5,413 nt of DNA. It comes from Sulfurimonas sp. GTDB lineage: Bacteria; Campylobacterota; Campylobacteria; Campylobacterales; Sulfurimonadaceae. The stretch spans positions 1-5,413 of the forward strand of contig JAGHAW010000053.1 in the NCBI GenBank assembly GCA_021161305.1, written 5' to 3'. The first letter of the stretch is position 1, and each line of letters begins with the position of its first letter. The position numbers were made by a program, and so were the translations under genes. Below the pieces are notes generated by a model. The model made no database searches. It saw only the letters and a program-made list of their open reading frames with translations, and was not told the origin of the DNA. Shown here piece by piece: positions 1 to 5,088 of this stretch.

Positions 1-3
1 ATC

Positions 4-30
4 TTATAGAGGTTTATTTTACCTCTATAA
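4..30 (-). terminator. Hairpin at the end of the S4-protein gene, possible terminator
   Basis: A perfect 10-bp inverted repeat (4-13 against 21-30) encloses a 7-nt loop. The last codons and the TAA stop (14-16) of the S4 gene lie inside the hairpin. On the minus strand only three bases remain after the stem before the window ends, and they are not T-rich, so an intrinsic terminator cannot be confirmed. The right-arm sequence acctctata recurs at 42-50, which allows an alternative pairing. Confidence 0.35.
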
Positions 31-217
31 TAACATCAGCAACCTCTATAGTGTCACCAGAGACAATTTTCGCTCTCTTTCTAGTCTCAATCTCACCGTT
101 TCTCTTTACAAGACCCTCAGCAACAAGCATCTTAGCCTGAGCACCACTATCTACCAAATCCAAAACCTTAAGTAGTTTAAACAACTCTATATAATCATCT
201 TTAAGTTCAAAGTTCAT
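14..217 (-). CDS. Small S4-domain RNA-binding protein (YbcJ/YaaA-like)
   Basis: This 67-residue protein is essentially one S4 fold. The core around residues 14-48 shows the family pattern: a hydrophobic helix (LLKVLDLVDSG), then AKMLVAEGLVKRNGEIETRKRAKI, then GDTIEV at 54-59. The family normally binds structured RNA, and stand-alone members of this size are thought to act around ribosomes or translation in the cytoplasm. The exact RNA target is not known for this one. The ATG at 217 starts 7 bases after the stop of the upstream gene, and a purine-rich GAAGAAG stretch in that gene's last codons can serve as its ribosome-binding site, so the two genes form one operon. Family assignment is secure by pattern, cellular role is not. 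Confidence 0.85.
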   Translation of the reverse strand: MNFELKDDYIELFKLLKVLDLVDSGAQAKMLVAEGLVKRNGEIETRKRAKIVSGDTIEVADVIIEVK

Positions 218-224
218 ATTTTAT

Positions 225-767
225 CTACACTTCTTCATTTAAGATAGAAAAACCTAAATCACTCATAGCCATATCCACCATCTCTATAGCTTTTGCCATA
301 GTTTGTTGTGAAATTTCAGGAAGTTTACCACCCCACATCTGTTCAGCTTCTGCGAAACCTCTTAGCATTCCCTCACGACCCGCACGAAGCATATCTTCAT
401 CACCACCTGCTCCATTTATAACAAAGTTTGCTATTCGCTCAGATGTCTGTTTAATACCAAAAATACCATCTTCGCTTACAAGCTCAGCTGCTTCACTTTG
501 AGTAAGGGAAGCTATCGGTTTACCCTCGTAACCTATATCACCTAAAAAGCTTTGAAAATCTTTGTACTCCTGAGCGAAGCCATCTTTAATGCTAGAAACA
601 CTACTCTGAACAGAAGTATAATCAAATGCAAAAGCATTGGCATTTTGAGTGATTTGCTCTTTTAAATCATCTACCTCCTCTTTTGTCAACTTTTCTGTAA
701 AGAGAGTTTTTGTAACAGCCGAATTTTGCGTTGAAGCAACAACCCCCATATTTGATGATATTTGCAT
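225..767 (-). CDS. Conserved Campylobacterota protein of unknown function ('hydrogenase-4 component G' type)
   Basis: This 180-residue protein has no obvious signal peptide and no membrane segment. Residues 1-30 are polar and probably disordered, and 30-75 are helical. Residues 98-170 form what looks like the conserved core, with EDGIFGI, QTSERIANFV, GAGGDED, AGREGMLRGF and EMWGGKLPEIS-like stretches (here AEQMWGGKLPEIS) followed by an amphipathic helix. From memory, similar Campylobacterota proteins carry the database name 'hydrogenase-4 component G', but nothing here supports a hydrogenase role: there are no cysteines at all and no hydrogenase genes nearby. The AREG..GF.EAE pattern resembles DUF5610-type proteins, which is an inference. 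The ATG at 767 has a good AAAGGA ribosome-binding site at 774-779 with 6-base spacing. It is co-transcribed with the S4 gene. Confidence 0.75.
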   Translation of the reverse strand: MQISSNMGVVASTQNSAVTKTLFTEKLTKEEVDDLKEQITQNANAFAFDYTSVQSSVSSIKDGFAQEYKDFQSFLGDIGYEGKPIASLTQSEAAELVSEDGIFGIKQTSERIANFVINGAGGDEDMLRAGREGMLRGFAEAEQMWGGKLPEISQQTMAKAIEMVDMAMSDLGFSILNEEV

Positions 768-800
768 AATAAATCCTTTAAATTAAATGTCCTACTGACA

Positions 801-806
801 ACTATA
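801..806 (-). promoter_or_regulatory. Possible -10 box for the 180-residue protein gene
   Basis: On the minus strand this reads TATAGT, one base from TATAAT. A start near 794 would give a leader of about 26 nt with the AAAGGA site before the ATG at 767. No -35 box is visible, which is common for Campylobacterota housekeeping promoters. The call is weak because the region is AT-rich. Confidence 0.3.
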
Positions 807-861
807 TCGACAATATTCAACTTTTTTGCACTATTGGGTTGAAATAATAAAATTATTAAGA

Positions 862-867
862 TATACT
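862..867 (+). promoter_or_regulatory. Likely -10 box of the cold-shock gene
   Basis: TATACT lies in an AT-rich stretch with no recognisable -35, as is usual in this phylum. A transcript from about 874 would carry a leader of roughly 128 nt before the ATG at 1002. Such a long leader is typical of cold-shock genes. The position is supported by the structured leader starting just after it. Confidence 0.45.
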
Positions 868-873
868 TTCGGC

Positions 874-1001
874 GATGAAAGATGAGGCTCGAGTTCATCT
901 TTAGTGTGTGATTTTGTGATTTTGCTCAATTGTGACCTAAAGACTCTCCAATCTATGACTCCACTTCTACGGAAGTGAATTTTTATACAAAAGGTATTAC
1001 A
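874..1001 (+). promoter_or_regulatory. Long structured 5' leader of the cold-shock gene
   Basis: Two perfect inverted repeats are visible. The first has an 8-bp stem, 878-885 with 895-902, around a 9-nt loop containing CTCGAG. The overlapping GATGAA at 874-879 can instead pair with TTCATC at 894-899, giving an alternative fold. The second has a 6-bp stem, 962-967 with 972-977, closed by the loop TACG. As RNA this is cUACGg, a member of the exceptionally stable UNCG tetraloop class. It ends 11 bases before the AAAAGG ribosome-binding site (989-994). Between the stems an 8-nt unit, tgtgattt, is repeated in tandem (907-922). A temperature-responsive role like that of the E. coli cspA leader is inference. 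No E. coli-type cold box was found. Confidence 0.5.
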
Positions 1002-1220
1002 ATGGCAGAATTAAAAGACGGTTCAGTTAAATGGTTTAACGAAGAAAAAGGTTATGGTTTTATTCAACAAGATGATGGTGGAAGCGATGTATTCGTACAT
1101 TTCCGTCAAGTTAACAACTCGGGACACGGTCGTGTTTCTTTAGCTGAAGGTCAAAAAGTAACTTACGAAGTTGGTGAAGGTCAAAAAGGTCCTCAAGCTG
1201 AGAACGTAACTCCACTTTAA
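1002..1220 (+). CDS. cspA: Cold-shock protein, CspA family
   Basis: This 72-residue protein is a complete single cold-shock domain of normal family length. It is a five-stranded OB-fold that binds single-stranded RNA and DNA and keeps mRNAs unfolded at low temperature. It has the diagnostic GSVKWFNEEKGYGFI start, with the RNP1-type motif KGYGFI at residues 16-21 and the RNP2-type motif VFVHF at 30-34, and it ends GPQAENVTPL. The ATG at 1002 is chosen over an in-frame GTG at 975 for two reasons: AAAAGG sits 7 bases upstream of the ATG, and the GTG lies inside the leader hairpin and would add nine residues foreign to the family. It is monocistronic, divergent from the 180-residue protein gene and convergent with ackA. 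The family is certain, but which Csp paralogue it is cannot be told. Confidence 0.95.
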   Translation: MAELKDGSVKWFNEEKGYGFIQQDDGGSDVFVHFRQVNNSGHGRVSLAEGQKVTYEVGEGQKGPQAENVTPL

Positions 1221-1231
1221 TCTACACACTT

Positions 1232-1253
1232 TTACAGGCTTTTTAGCCTGTAA
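1232..1253. terminator. Hairpin shared by the convergent cold-shock and ackA genes
   Basis: A perfect 9-bp stem (1232-1240 with 1245-1253) surrounds a TTTT loop, 11 bases after the cold-shock gene stop. The ackA stop codon (1243-1245) falls in its loop and arm, so the hairpin can act for both transcripts. The plus-strand tail is TATTT and the minus-strand tail is not T-rich, so termination strength is uncertain, especially for ackA. Confidence 0.5.
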
Positions 1254-2274
1254 TATTTAAACACTCCTTAGCTATTTCTAATTCTTCATCTGTTTTTATA
1301 ACTAAGTTTTTAACTCCACTAATCAAACTATTATCTAAAACTCTATCTCTGACATAGGCAGAATTTTCACCTATACCACCTGTAAATACAATAGCATCAA
1401 CTCTGCCAAGCAGTACTATATAAGAACCTATGTATTTTTGGATTCGTCTTATCATCATATCTAGTGCAAGTTTTGCTTTTTCATCATCACTCTCAATAAT
1501 ACTCCGAACATCATTATCCCCACAAATTCCAAGCAGACCGGATTCTCTATTTAAAAGTTTATCAACCTCATCGAGGCTCAGCCCCAACTCTCTTTGCATA
1601 TAAATTACAATAGAAGGATCAATATCTCCACTTCTTGAACCCATAACCAGACCTTCTAAAGGAGTAAATCCCATAGAAGTATCTATACTCACACCATTTT
1701 TTATAGCACAAGCACTAGCACCATTTCCAAGATGAAGAGTTATAAGATTTAACTCATCCACATTTTTTTGCAAAATTTCAGCTGCTTTTTTCATAACAAA
1801 AGAGTGAGAAGTTCCATGAAAACCATATCTTCTAATCTTATGTTTTTCATACATCTCAAAGGGAAGAGCATAAAGGTACGCTTCTTTTGGCATATGGAAG
1901 TGAAATGCGGTATCAAAAACGGCAATTTGAGGAACTTTTGGTGCATATTTTTGTGCGACTAAGATTCCCTCAAGATTTGCAGGATTATGCAGAGGTGCTA
2001 AAGGTATTAAAGCTCCAATTTTTTCAATAACTTTATCATTTACTACTGTTGGTTGATAAAACTCCTCTCCACCATGAACGACTCTATGTCCGATAACATC
2101 TAAAGTTGAGAAATCAATATCTATACTCTCTAATGCTTCATGATGAGTTTTTATTTTAGAATTAATTTCTCCAATATGCTCTACTAAAACAGAGTATAAA
2201 ACCTCCTCTGTTTTCATATCAAAAAGCTTAAACTTTAACGATGAACTTCCAGAGTTAATAACTGCTATTTTCAT
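1243..2274 (-). CDS. ackA: Acetate kinase, compact form
   Basis: AckA catalyses acetyl phosphate + ADP = acetate + ATP in the cytoplasm and works with Pta. The ASKHA-fold signatures are clear: NSGSSSLK at residues 7-14, GHRVVHGG at 62-69, PLAPLHNPAN at 91-100, VFDTAFH at 119-125, GFHGTSH at 151-157, HLGNG at 181-185, GSRSGDIDP at 212-220 and FTGGIGENS at 297-305. Expected catalytic residues are all present: N7, S10, S12, R64, D121, H153, N184, R214 and a C-terminal E330 (matched to Methanosarcina N7, S10, S12, R91, D148, H180, N211, R241 and E384 from memory). At 343 residues it is about 55-65 shorter than usual AckA (around 400). About 27 residues are missing before R64, more than 20 between GENS and the TDEEL motif, and some at the C-terminus. 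The ATG at 2274 is chosen because it begins the family N-terminus and overlaps the pta stop (ATGA, 2271-2274). The upstream extension to 2337 is not AckA-like. Confidence 0.96.
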   Translation of the reverse strand: MKIAVINSGSSSLKFKLFDMKTEEVLYSVLVEHIGEINSKIKTHHEALESIDIDFSTLDVIGHRVVHGGEEFYQPTVVNDKVIEKIGALIPLAPLHNPANLEGILVAQKYAPKVPQIAVFDTAFHFHMPKEAYLYALPFEMYEKHKIRRYGFHGTSHSFVMKKAAEILQKNVDELNLITLHLGNGASACAIKNGVSIDTSMGFTPLEGLVMGSRSGDIDPSIVIYMQRELGLSLDEVDKLLNRESGLLGICGDNDVRSIIESDDEKAKLALDMMIRRIQKYIGSYIVLLGRVDAIVFTGGIGENSAYVRDRVLDNSLISGVKNLVIKTDEELEIAKECLNITG

Positions 2275-4358
2275 TCTATCTGCCCTGCTTGTATCGCTGT
2301 TATGGCAATAGTATTTACAATATCTGCAACCAAACACCCACGACTCAAATCATTTACAGGCTTCCTTAATCCTTGAAGAATCGGACCAATTGCAACTGCA
2401 TCACTTGAACGCTGAACTGCCTTGTAAGTGTTGTTTCCTGTATTTAAGTCTGGAAATATAAAAACATTAGCCTCTCCTGCCACTTTTGAGTTAGGAAGTT
2501 TAGTTAAAGCAACTTTTTTATTTATAGCTGCATCATACTGTATAGGTCCCTCTACCAACAGATCGGGGTCTTTGTGTTTTACTATTTTGGTAGCTTCTCT
2601 AACCTTATCCACATCAGCACCACTTCCACTTTCACCCGTAGAATAAGAAAGCATTGCAACCTTAGGCTCAATTCCAAAAGCCTTAGCTGTAGCAGCTGAT
2701 GATAGAGCTATCTGTGCTAAAACCTCAGCGTTTGGGTCTTGATTTATCGCACAATCTCCATAAACTAAAACTTTTGTTTTAAGACACATAAAAAAGACAC
2801 TCGACACTACGGACATATTTGGCAAAGTTTTTATAATTTGAAGAGCTGGTCGAATCGTATCTCCTGTTGAGTGAATCACACCGCTAACCATACCATCAGC
2901 ATACCCTAAATGTACCATCATAGTTGCAAAATAATTGATATGTAACATCGAATCCTCTGCACCTTCTAAAGTTAAACCTTTAAACTTTCTCAACTCATAA
3001 AAAACATCTGTAAACTCTTTCATAAGCTTTGAATTACAATGGTCTATGATAGTTGCTCTACTCAAATCAAGCCCCAACCTCATATAGTTTTCTCTTAACT
3101 TATCTTCATCTCCAAGTAAAATAATATCTGCCACACCGCGACGAAGAACAATCTCTGCTGCTCTTAAGATTCTCTCATCACTACTCTCGGGCAAGACTAT
3201 TCTCTTCTTGTTTGAATGAGCCATATCAAAAAGCTTATACTCAAACATCATAGGTGTCATTACACTTTCTTGAACCTCTAATGTGATTCTTTTTTCTATC
3301 TCAGCTATATCTACATTTTTGTTAAATAATCCAAGAGCAAGAGCTATTTTTCTTTCACTATTTACTCTTAATCTCGATTGAACTTTTACCAAACTTCTTG
3401 CTGTTTGATAAGTATCAGTAGGGACTGATAAAACCGGTACACTAAAACTATCTAACCCTACCATTAAATTTTTTATATTTGGATGAACTATCATATTGTA
3501 TGGAAAAATAATTCCCGATATATTTGGATAAGAATTAGAGTAAAGAGCTCCTAAAAGTCCAAGAATAATATCTGAACGATCAGCTGGAACTATAATCAAA
3601 TCATCTTTTTCTATATGTTCTAGAAAGTTATCAAGGGTAAGTGCAGCAACTTTTACCTGTCGTATAACTCTAGTATGATCTTCCTCTCCCATCATAACAA
3701 CTCTTACATCAAGAGCATCCATAACATCCTCTATAGTTGGCATATTTAACTCTTTGAGTTCTTTAAAAAGATATGTTGTCAACTTATAATTTTGAAGTTT
3801 TTTAGCTAACTCACGATGCTTTTTATCATCAAGTCTATTAATAACTGTGGCAAAATGAGTAGCTCCGGCAAATGTTATATTTGAGTTTTCAATTAAAATA
3901 TCTTCATATACCTCTTGAACTGTAGCATTTTTGGCATTTAGAATATTTATATAAGAAGAGCCGAAGTTTTGGGCAATTTTCAAATTTAAATCATACTCTA
4001 TAGTTGGCGTTAAAAATGAACGACGCATACCTTCACAAAGAACAAAGTCATACTCATCTTCAAGCTTTTTAAACTTTGTGATAAGTTGGTTTATAAGTTC
4101 TTTAGTCCTGTTTGTTGCTATCATATTCTCAACATATTCTATGTCAAATCCATAAGCATCTTCATAAGGCATATCTATACTATATCGCTCTAAAATGAAA
4201 CTTATATCTCCATCTCTAATATCTTTTGAGTAGATAATAGGACGAAAAAATGCAACACGATGAAGATTTCTTTTTAGAATCTCCATCATCCCCATAGAGA
4301 CAAAAAGAGTTCCAGCATTTTTCTCTTGTGCAGATATAAATAGTGATTTTATTTTCAT
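2271..4358 (-). CDS. pta: Phosphate acetyltransferase (phosphotransacetylase), long form
   Basis: Pta catalyses acetyl-CoA + phosphate = acetyl phosphate + CoA, linking central metabolism to acetate through AckA. It is 695 residues, close to the E. coli three-domain enzyme (about 714). Residues 1-200 form a BioD-like P-loop-fold domain whose nucleotide loop is degenerate (SAQEKNAGT at 9-17). Residues 210-320 form a DRTGG-type regulatory domain (VPADRSDIILG at 257-267). Residues 375-695 form the catalytic PTA domain, with RIVLPESSDERILRAAE, a GYADGMVSG segment at 485-493, STGESGSGAD at 573-582, GPIQYDAA at 604-611, FIFPDLNTGN at 633-642 and RKPVNDLSRG at 665-674. The ATG at 4358 is preferred over an upstream TTG at 4388 because GGAGAGG sits 9 bases before it and MKIKSLFIS begins the fold. 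The gene is translationally coupled to ackA. Its ribosome-binding site lies within the terminal repeat of the neighbouring palindromic element. Confidence 0.97.
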   Translation of the reverse strand: MKIKSLFISAQEKNAGTLFVSMGMMEILKRNLHRVAFFRPIIYSKDIRDGDISFILERYSIDMPYEDAYGFDIEYVENMIATNRTKELINQLITKFKKLEDEYDFVLCEGMRRSFLTPTIEYDLNLKIAQNFGSSYINILNAKNATVQEVYEDILIENSNITFAGATHFATVINRLDDKKHRELAKKLQNYKLTTYLFKELKELNMPTIEDVMDALDVRVVMMGEEDHTRVIRQVKVAALTLDNFLEHIEKDDLIIVPADRSDIILGLLGALYSNSYPNISGIIFPYNMIVHPNIKNLMVGLDSFSVPVLSVPTDTYQTARSLVKVQSRLRVNSERKIALALGLFNKNVDIAEIEKRITLEVQESVMTPMMFEYKLFDMAHSNKKRIVLPESSDERILRAAEIVLRRGVADIILLGDEDKLRENYMRLGLDLSRATIIDHCNSKLMKEFTDVFYELRKFKGLTLEGAEDSMLHINYFATMMVHLGYADGMVSGVIHSTGDTIRPALQIIKTLPNMSVVSSVFFMCLKTKVLVYGDCAINQDPNAEVLAQIALSSAATAKAFGIEPKVAMLSYSTGESGSGADVDKVREATKIVKHKDPDLLVEGPIQYDAAINKKVALTKLPNSKVAGEANVFIFPDLNTGNNTYKAVQRSSDAVAIGPILQGLRKPVNDLSRGCLVADIVNTIAITAIQAGQIE

Positions 4359-4360
4359 AA

Positions 4361-4394
4361 TTAAGTACCTCTCCGTAAAGAACCCCAACTTCAG
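4361..4394 (+). repeat. Left terminal inverted repeat of the palindromic element
   Basis: This 34-nt arm matches the reverse complement of 4596-4629 at 32 of 34 positions. Its outer end is TTAAGTACC, and TTAA is also the outermost sequence of the other arm. Both mismatches would be G-U pairs in a minus-strand RNA, that is, in the sense of pta. The pta ribosome-binding site is inside this arm. Confidence 0.9.
4368..4374 (-). promoter_or_regulatory. Ribosome-binding site of pta, embedded in the terminal repeat
   Basis: On the minus strand this reads GGAGAGG, 9 bases upstream of the pta ATG (4358), and is the only convincing Shine-Dalgarno sequence there. It lies entirely within the left arm of the inverted repeat. 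If the pta transcript begins right of the element, this site would be paired in a 34-bp stem. If transcription begins inside the element, it would be free. Confidence 0.65.
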
Positions 4395-4490
4395 CGATAA
4401 ATAAATAGTTCTAGTGCTAGGCAGATTTATGCAGGACTAGTTTACTAGTTCAAGTGAATCTAACGACGCAATAGGGCTATTTACTTATCG
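4395..4490. repeat. Left 96-nt internal hairpin of the palindromic element
   Basis: Its ends pair 14 nt with 14 nt (4395-4408 with 4477-4490, one mismatch). An inner inverted repeat pairs 4434-4440 with 4445-4451 around TTTA (7 pairs, one G-U), flanked by AGATT at 4423-4427 and AATCT at 4457-4461. It contains four CTAG tetranucleotides. Confidence 0.75.
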
Positions 4491-4499
4491 CCCGAAGGG

Positions 4500-4595
4500 A
4501 AGTTTAAAAAGAGGGCTACTACTTCGTTGAAAATCCTTGAAGCTACTAGTAGCTCCTACGAATCTTCGCCTTGCATTAGCCCTCTTTTTAAGCTT
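4500..4595. repeat. Right 96-nt internal hairpin of the palindromic element
   Basis: Its ends pair 18 nt with 18 nt (4500-4517 with 4578-4595). The inner 14 (4504-4517 with 4578-4591) are perfect and include AGAGGGCT against AGCCCTCT. The distal part holds a perfect 14-nt palindrome, agctactagtagct, at 4541-4554. The stem differs in sequence from that of the left hairpin, although both are self-complementary. Confidence 0.75.
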
Positions 4596-4629
4596 CTGAA
4601 GTTAGGGTTCTTTACAGAGAGGTACTTAA
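4596..4629 (-). repeat. Right terminal inverted repeat of the palindromic element
   Basis: This is the partner of 4361-4394. It carries a mirror copy of the Shine-Dalgarno-like GAGAGG (plus strand, 4617-4622), but no start codon follows at a usable distance on this side. The next gene starts 47 nt beyond its end. Confidence 0.9.
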
Positions 4630-4676
4630 CCTAATTATTAAAGATATGTTAGTATATCAAAAAAAGTAAAAATATT

Positions 4677-5045
4677 ATGAATATAGAAAATAGCACCTCA
4701 ACACCAGAAGAACTAATGAGAAGCAGGTATGATGCTTTTGTGAGAGAGGATTGGGATTATATCGCAAAGACTTCCACATGCCAAAGCATAGAAGAATTAA
4801 AAACATCACCAAAACTAGAGTGGCTAAAACTAGATGTAATAGATGCCTATGATGACATTGTTGAGTTTAAAGCATATTACAGAGAAAACAACAAAATAAG
4901 TGTTTTACATGAAAAAAGTAGCTTTATAAAAGAACATGGTATGTGGAAATACCTCGACGGAAAACTATATAACTCTAAAATAGAGAGAAATGAACTCTGT
5001 CCATGTGGAAGGGGTAAAAAATTTAAAAAGTGTTGTGGCGAATGA
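4677..5045 (+). CDS. YchJ/UPF0225-like protein with C-terminal SEC-C zinc motif
   Basis: This is a 122-residue soluble protein. Residues 9-100 match the YchJ middle domain (NTF2-like fold), with PEELMRSRYDAFVREDWDYI at 10-29, VEFKAYYRE at 62-70, LHEKSSFIKEHGMWKYLDG at 77-95. Residues 105-122 form a SEC-C motif, CPCGRGKKFKKCC, with ligands C108, C110, C119 and C120 in the standard CxC-x8-CC spacing. The same zinc-binding tail in SecA contacts SecB and ribosomes, but the function of YchJ proteins is not established. E. coli YchJ has a second SEC-C motif at its N-terminus. That motif is absent here, and an in-frame stop at 4650-4652 excludes a longer form. There is no good ribosome-binding site before the ATG, only an A-rich stretch. 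The stop codon overlaps the IS256-type end. Confidence 0.85.
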   Translation: MNIENSTSTPEELMRSRYDAFVREDWDYIAKTSTCQSIEELKTSPKLEWLKLDVIDAYDDIVEFKAYYRENNKISVLHEKSSFIKEHGMWKYLDGKLYNSKIERNELCPCGRGKKFKKCCGE

Positions 5046-5066
5046 GAGCGTAAAAAATTCTGTGTC
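5044..5066 (+). repeat. Putative terminal inverted repeat of the IS256-family element
   Basis: The stretch begins GAGAGCGTAAA and ends TCTGTGTC. Read outward this is the GACACA...TTTACGCTCTC pattern seen at the ends of many IS256-family elements, and it sits 23 bases beyond the end of the transposase gene, as expected. The other end lies outside the window, so the boundary is inferred. Confidence 0.65.
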
Positions 5067-5088
5067 AGCTACTAAAAGTAACACCTAG

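Larger units (their letters stand above)
4361..4629. repeat. 269-bp palindromic element, MITE-like, family unknown
   Basis: No credible coding sequence lies here. The element is built as arm (34), hairpin segment (96), centre (9), hairpin segment (96), arm (34), and is exactly symmetric around 4495. The centre 4491-4499 is cccgaaggg. Comparing the left 96-nt segment with the reverse complement of the right one without gaps gives 47 of 96 identities by hand count, about twice chance, so the whole element seems to descend from one large palindrome. Each 96-nt segment is also self-complementary at its own ends, so either strand could fold into a cloverleaf. Possible natures are a non-autonomous transposable element with TTAA at both ends, a REP-like mobile hairpin, or a structured leader for pta. 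No transposase that obviously matches it is in the window. Confidence 0.8.

Noticed and set aside
686..898. Minus-strand open frame of 70 codons
   Set aside because: It overlaps the start of the 180-residue protein gene and the divergent promoter region, has low-complexity composition and matches no family I know.
975..1001. GTG start for the cold-shock gene
   Set aside because: It lies in the tetraloop hairpin stem, has no ribosome-binding site and would add residues outside the cold-shock domain. The ATG at 1002 fits better.
1768..1962. Plus-strand open frame inside ackA
   Set aside because: It lies antisense to a strongly conserved AckA region and shows no protein-family pattern. It is a shadow frame.
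2428..2646. Plus-strand open frame inside pta
   Set aside because: It is antisense to the conserved catalytic domain of Pta. Its apparent continuity follows from pta codon use.
4361..4629. Integron attC site
   Set aside because: The arm contains GTTAGGG, close to the GTTRRRY core, but the last base does not fit, the element is much longer than attC sites and there are no cassettes or integrase.
4361..4629. Retron non-coding RNA
   Set aside because: The long inverted repeats recall retron a1/a2 pairs, but there is no reverse transcriptase next to it and the symmetric architecture does not match.
4361..4629. Derivative (MITE) of the adjacent IS256-family element
   Set aside because: The arm has CGTAAAGAA and the IS end has CGTAAAAAA, but the flanking bases on both sides do not match, and IS256 ends do not carry TTAAGTACC. 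The similarity is too short to support a link.
4361..4629. CRISPR array
   Set aside because: The repeats are inverted, occur twice only, and there are no regularly spaced direct repeats or cas genes.
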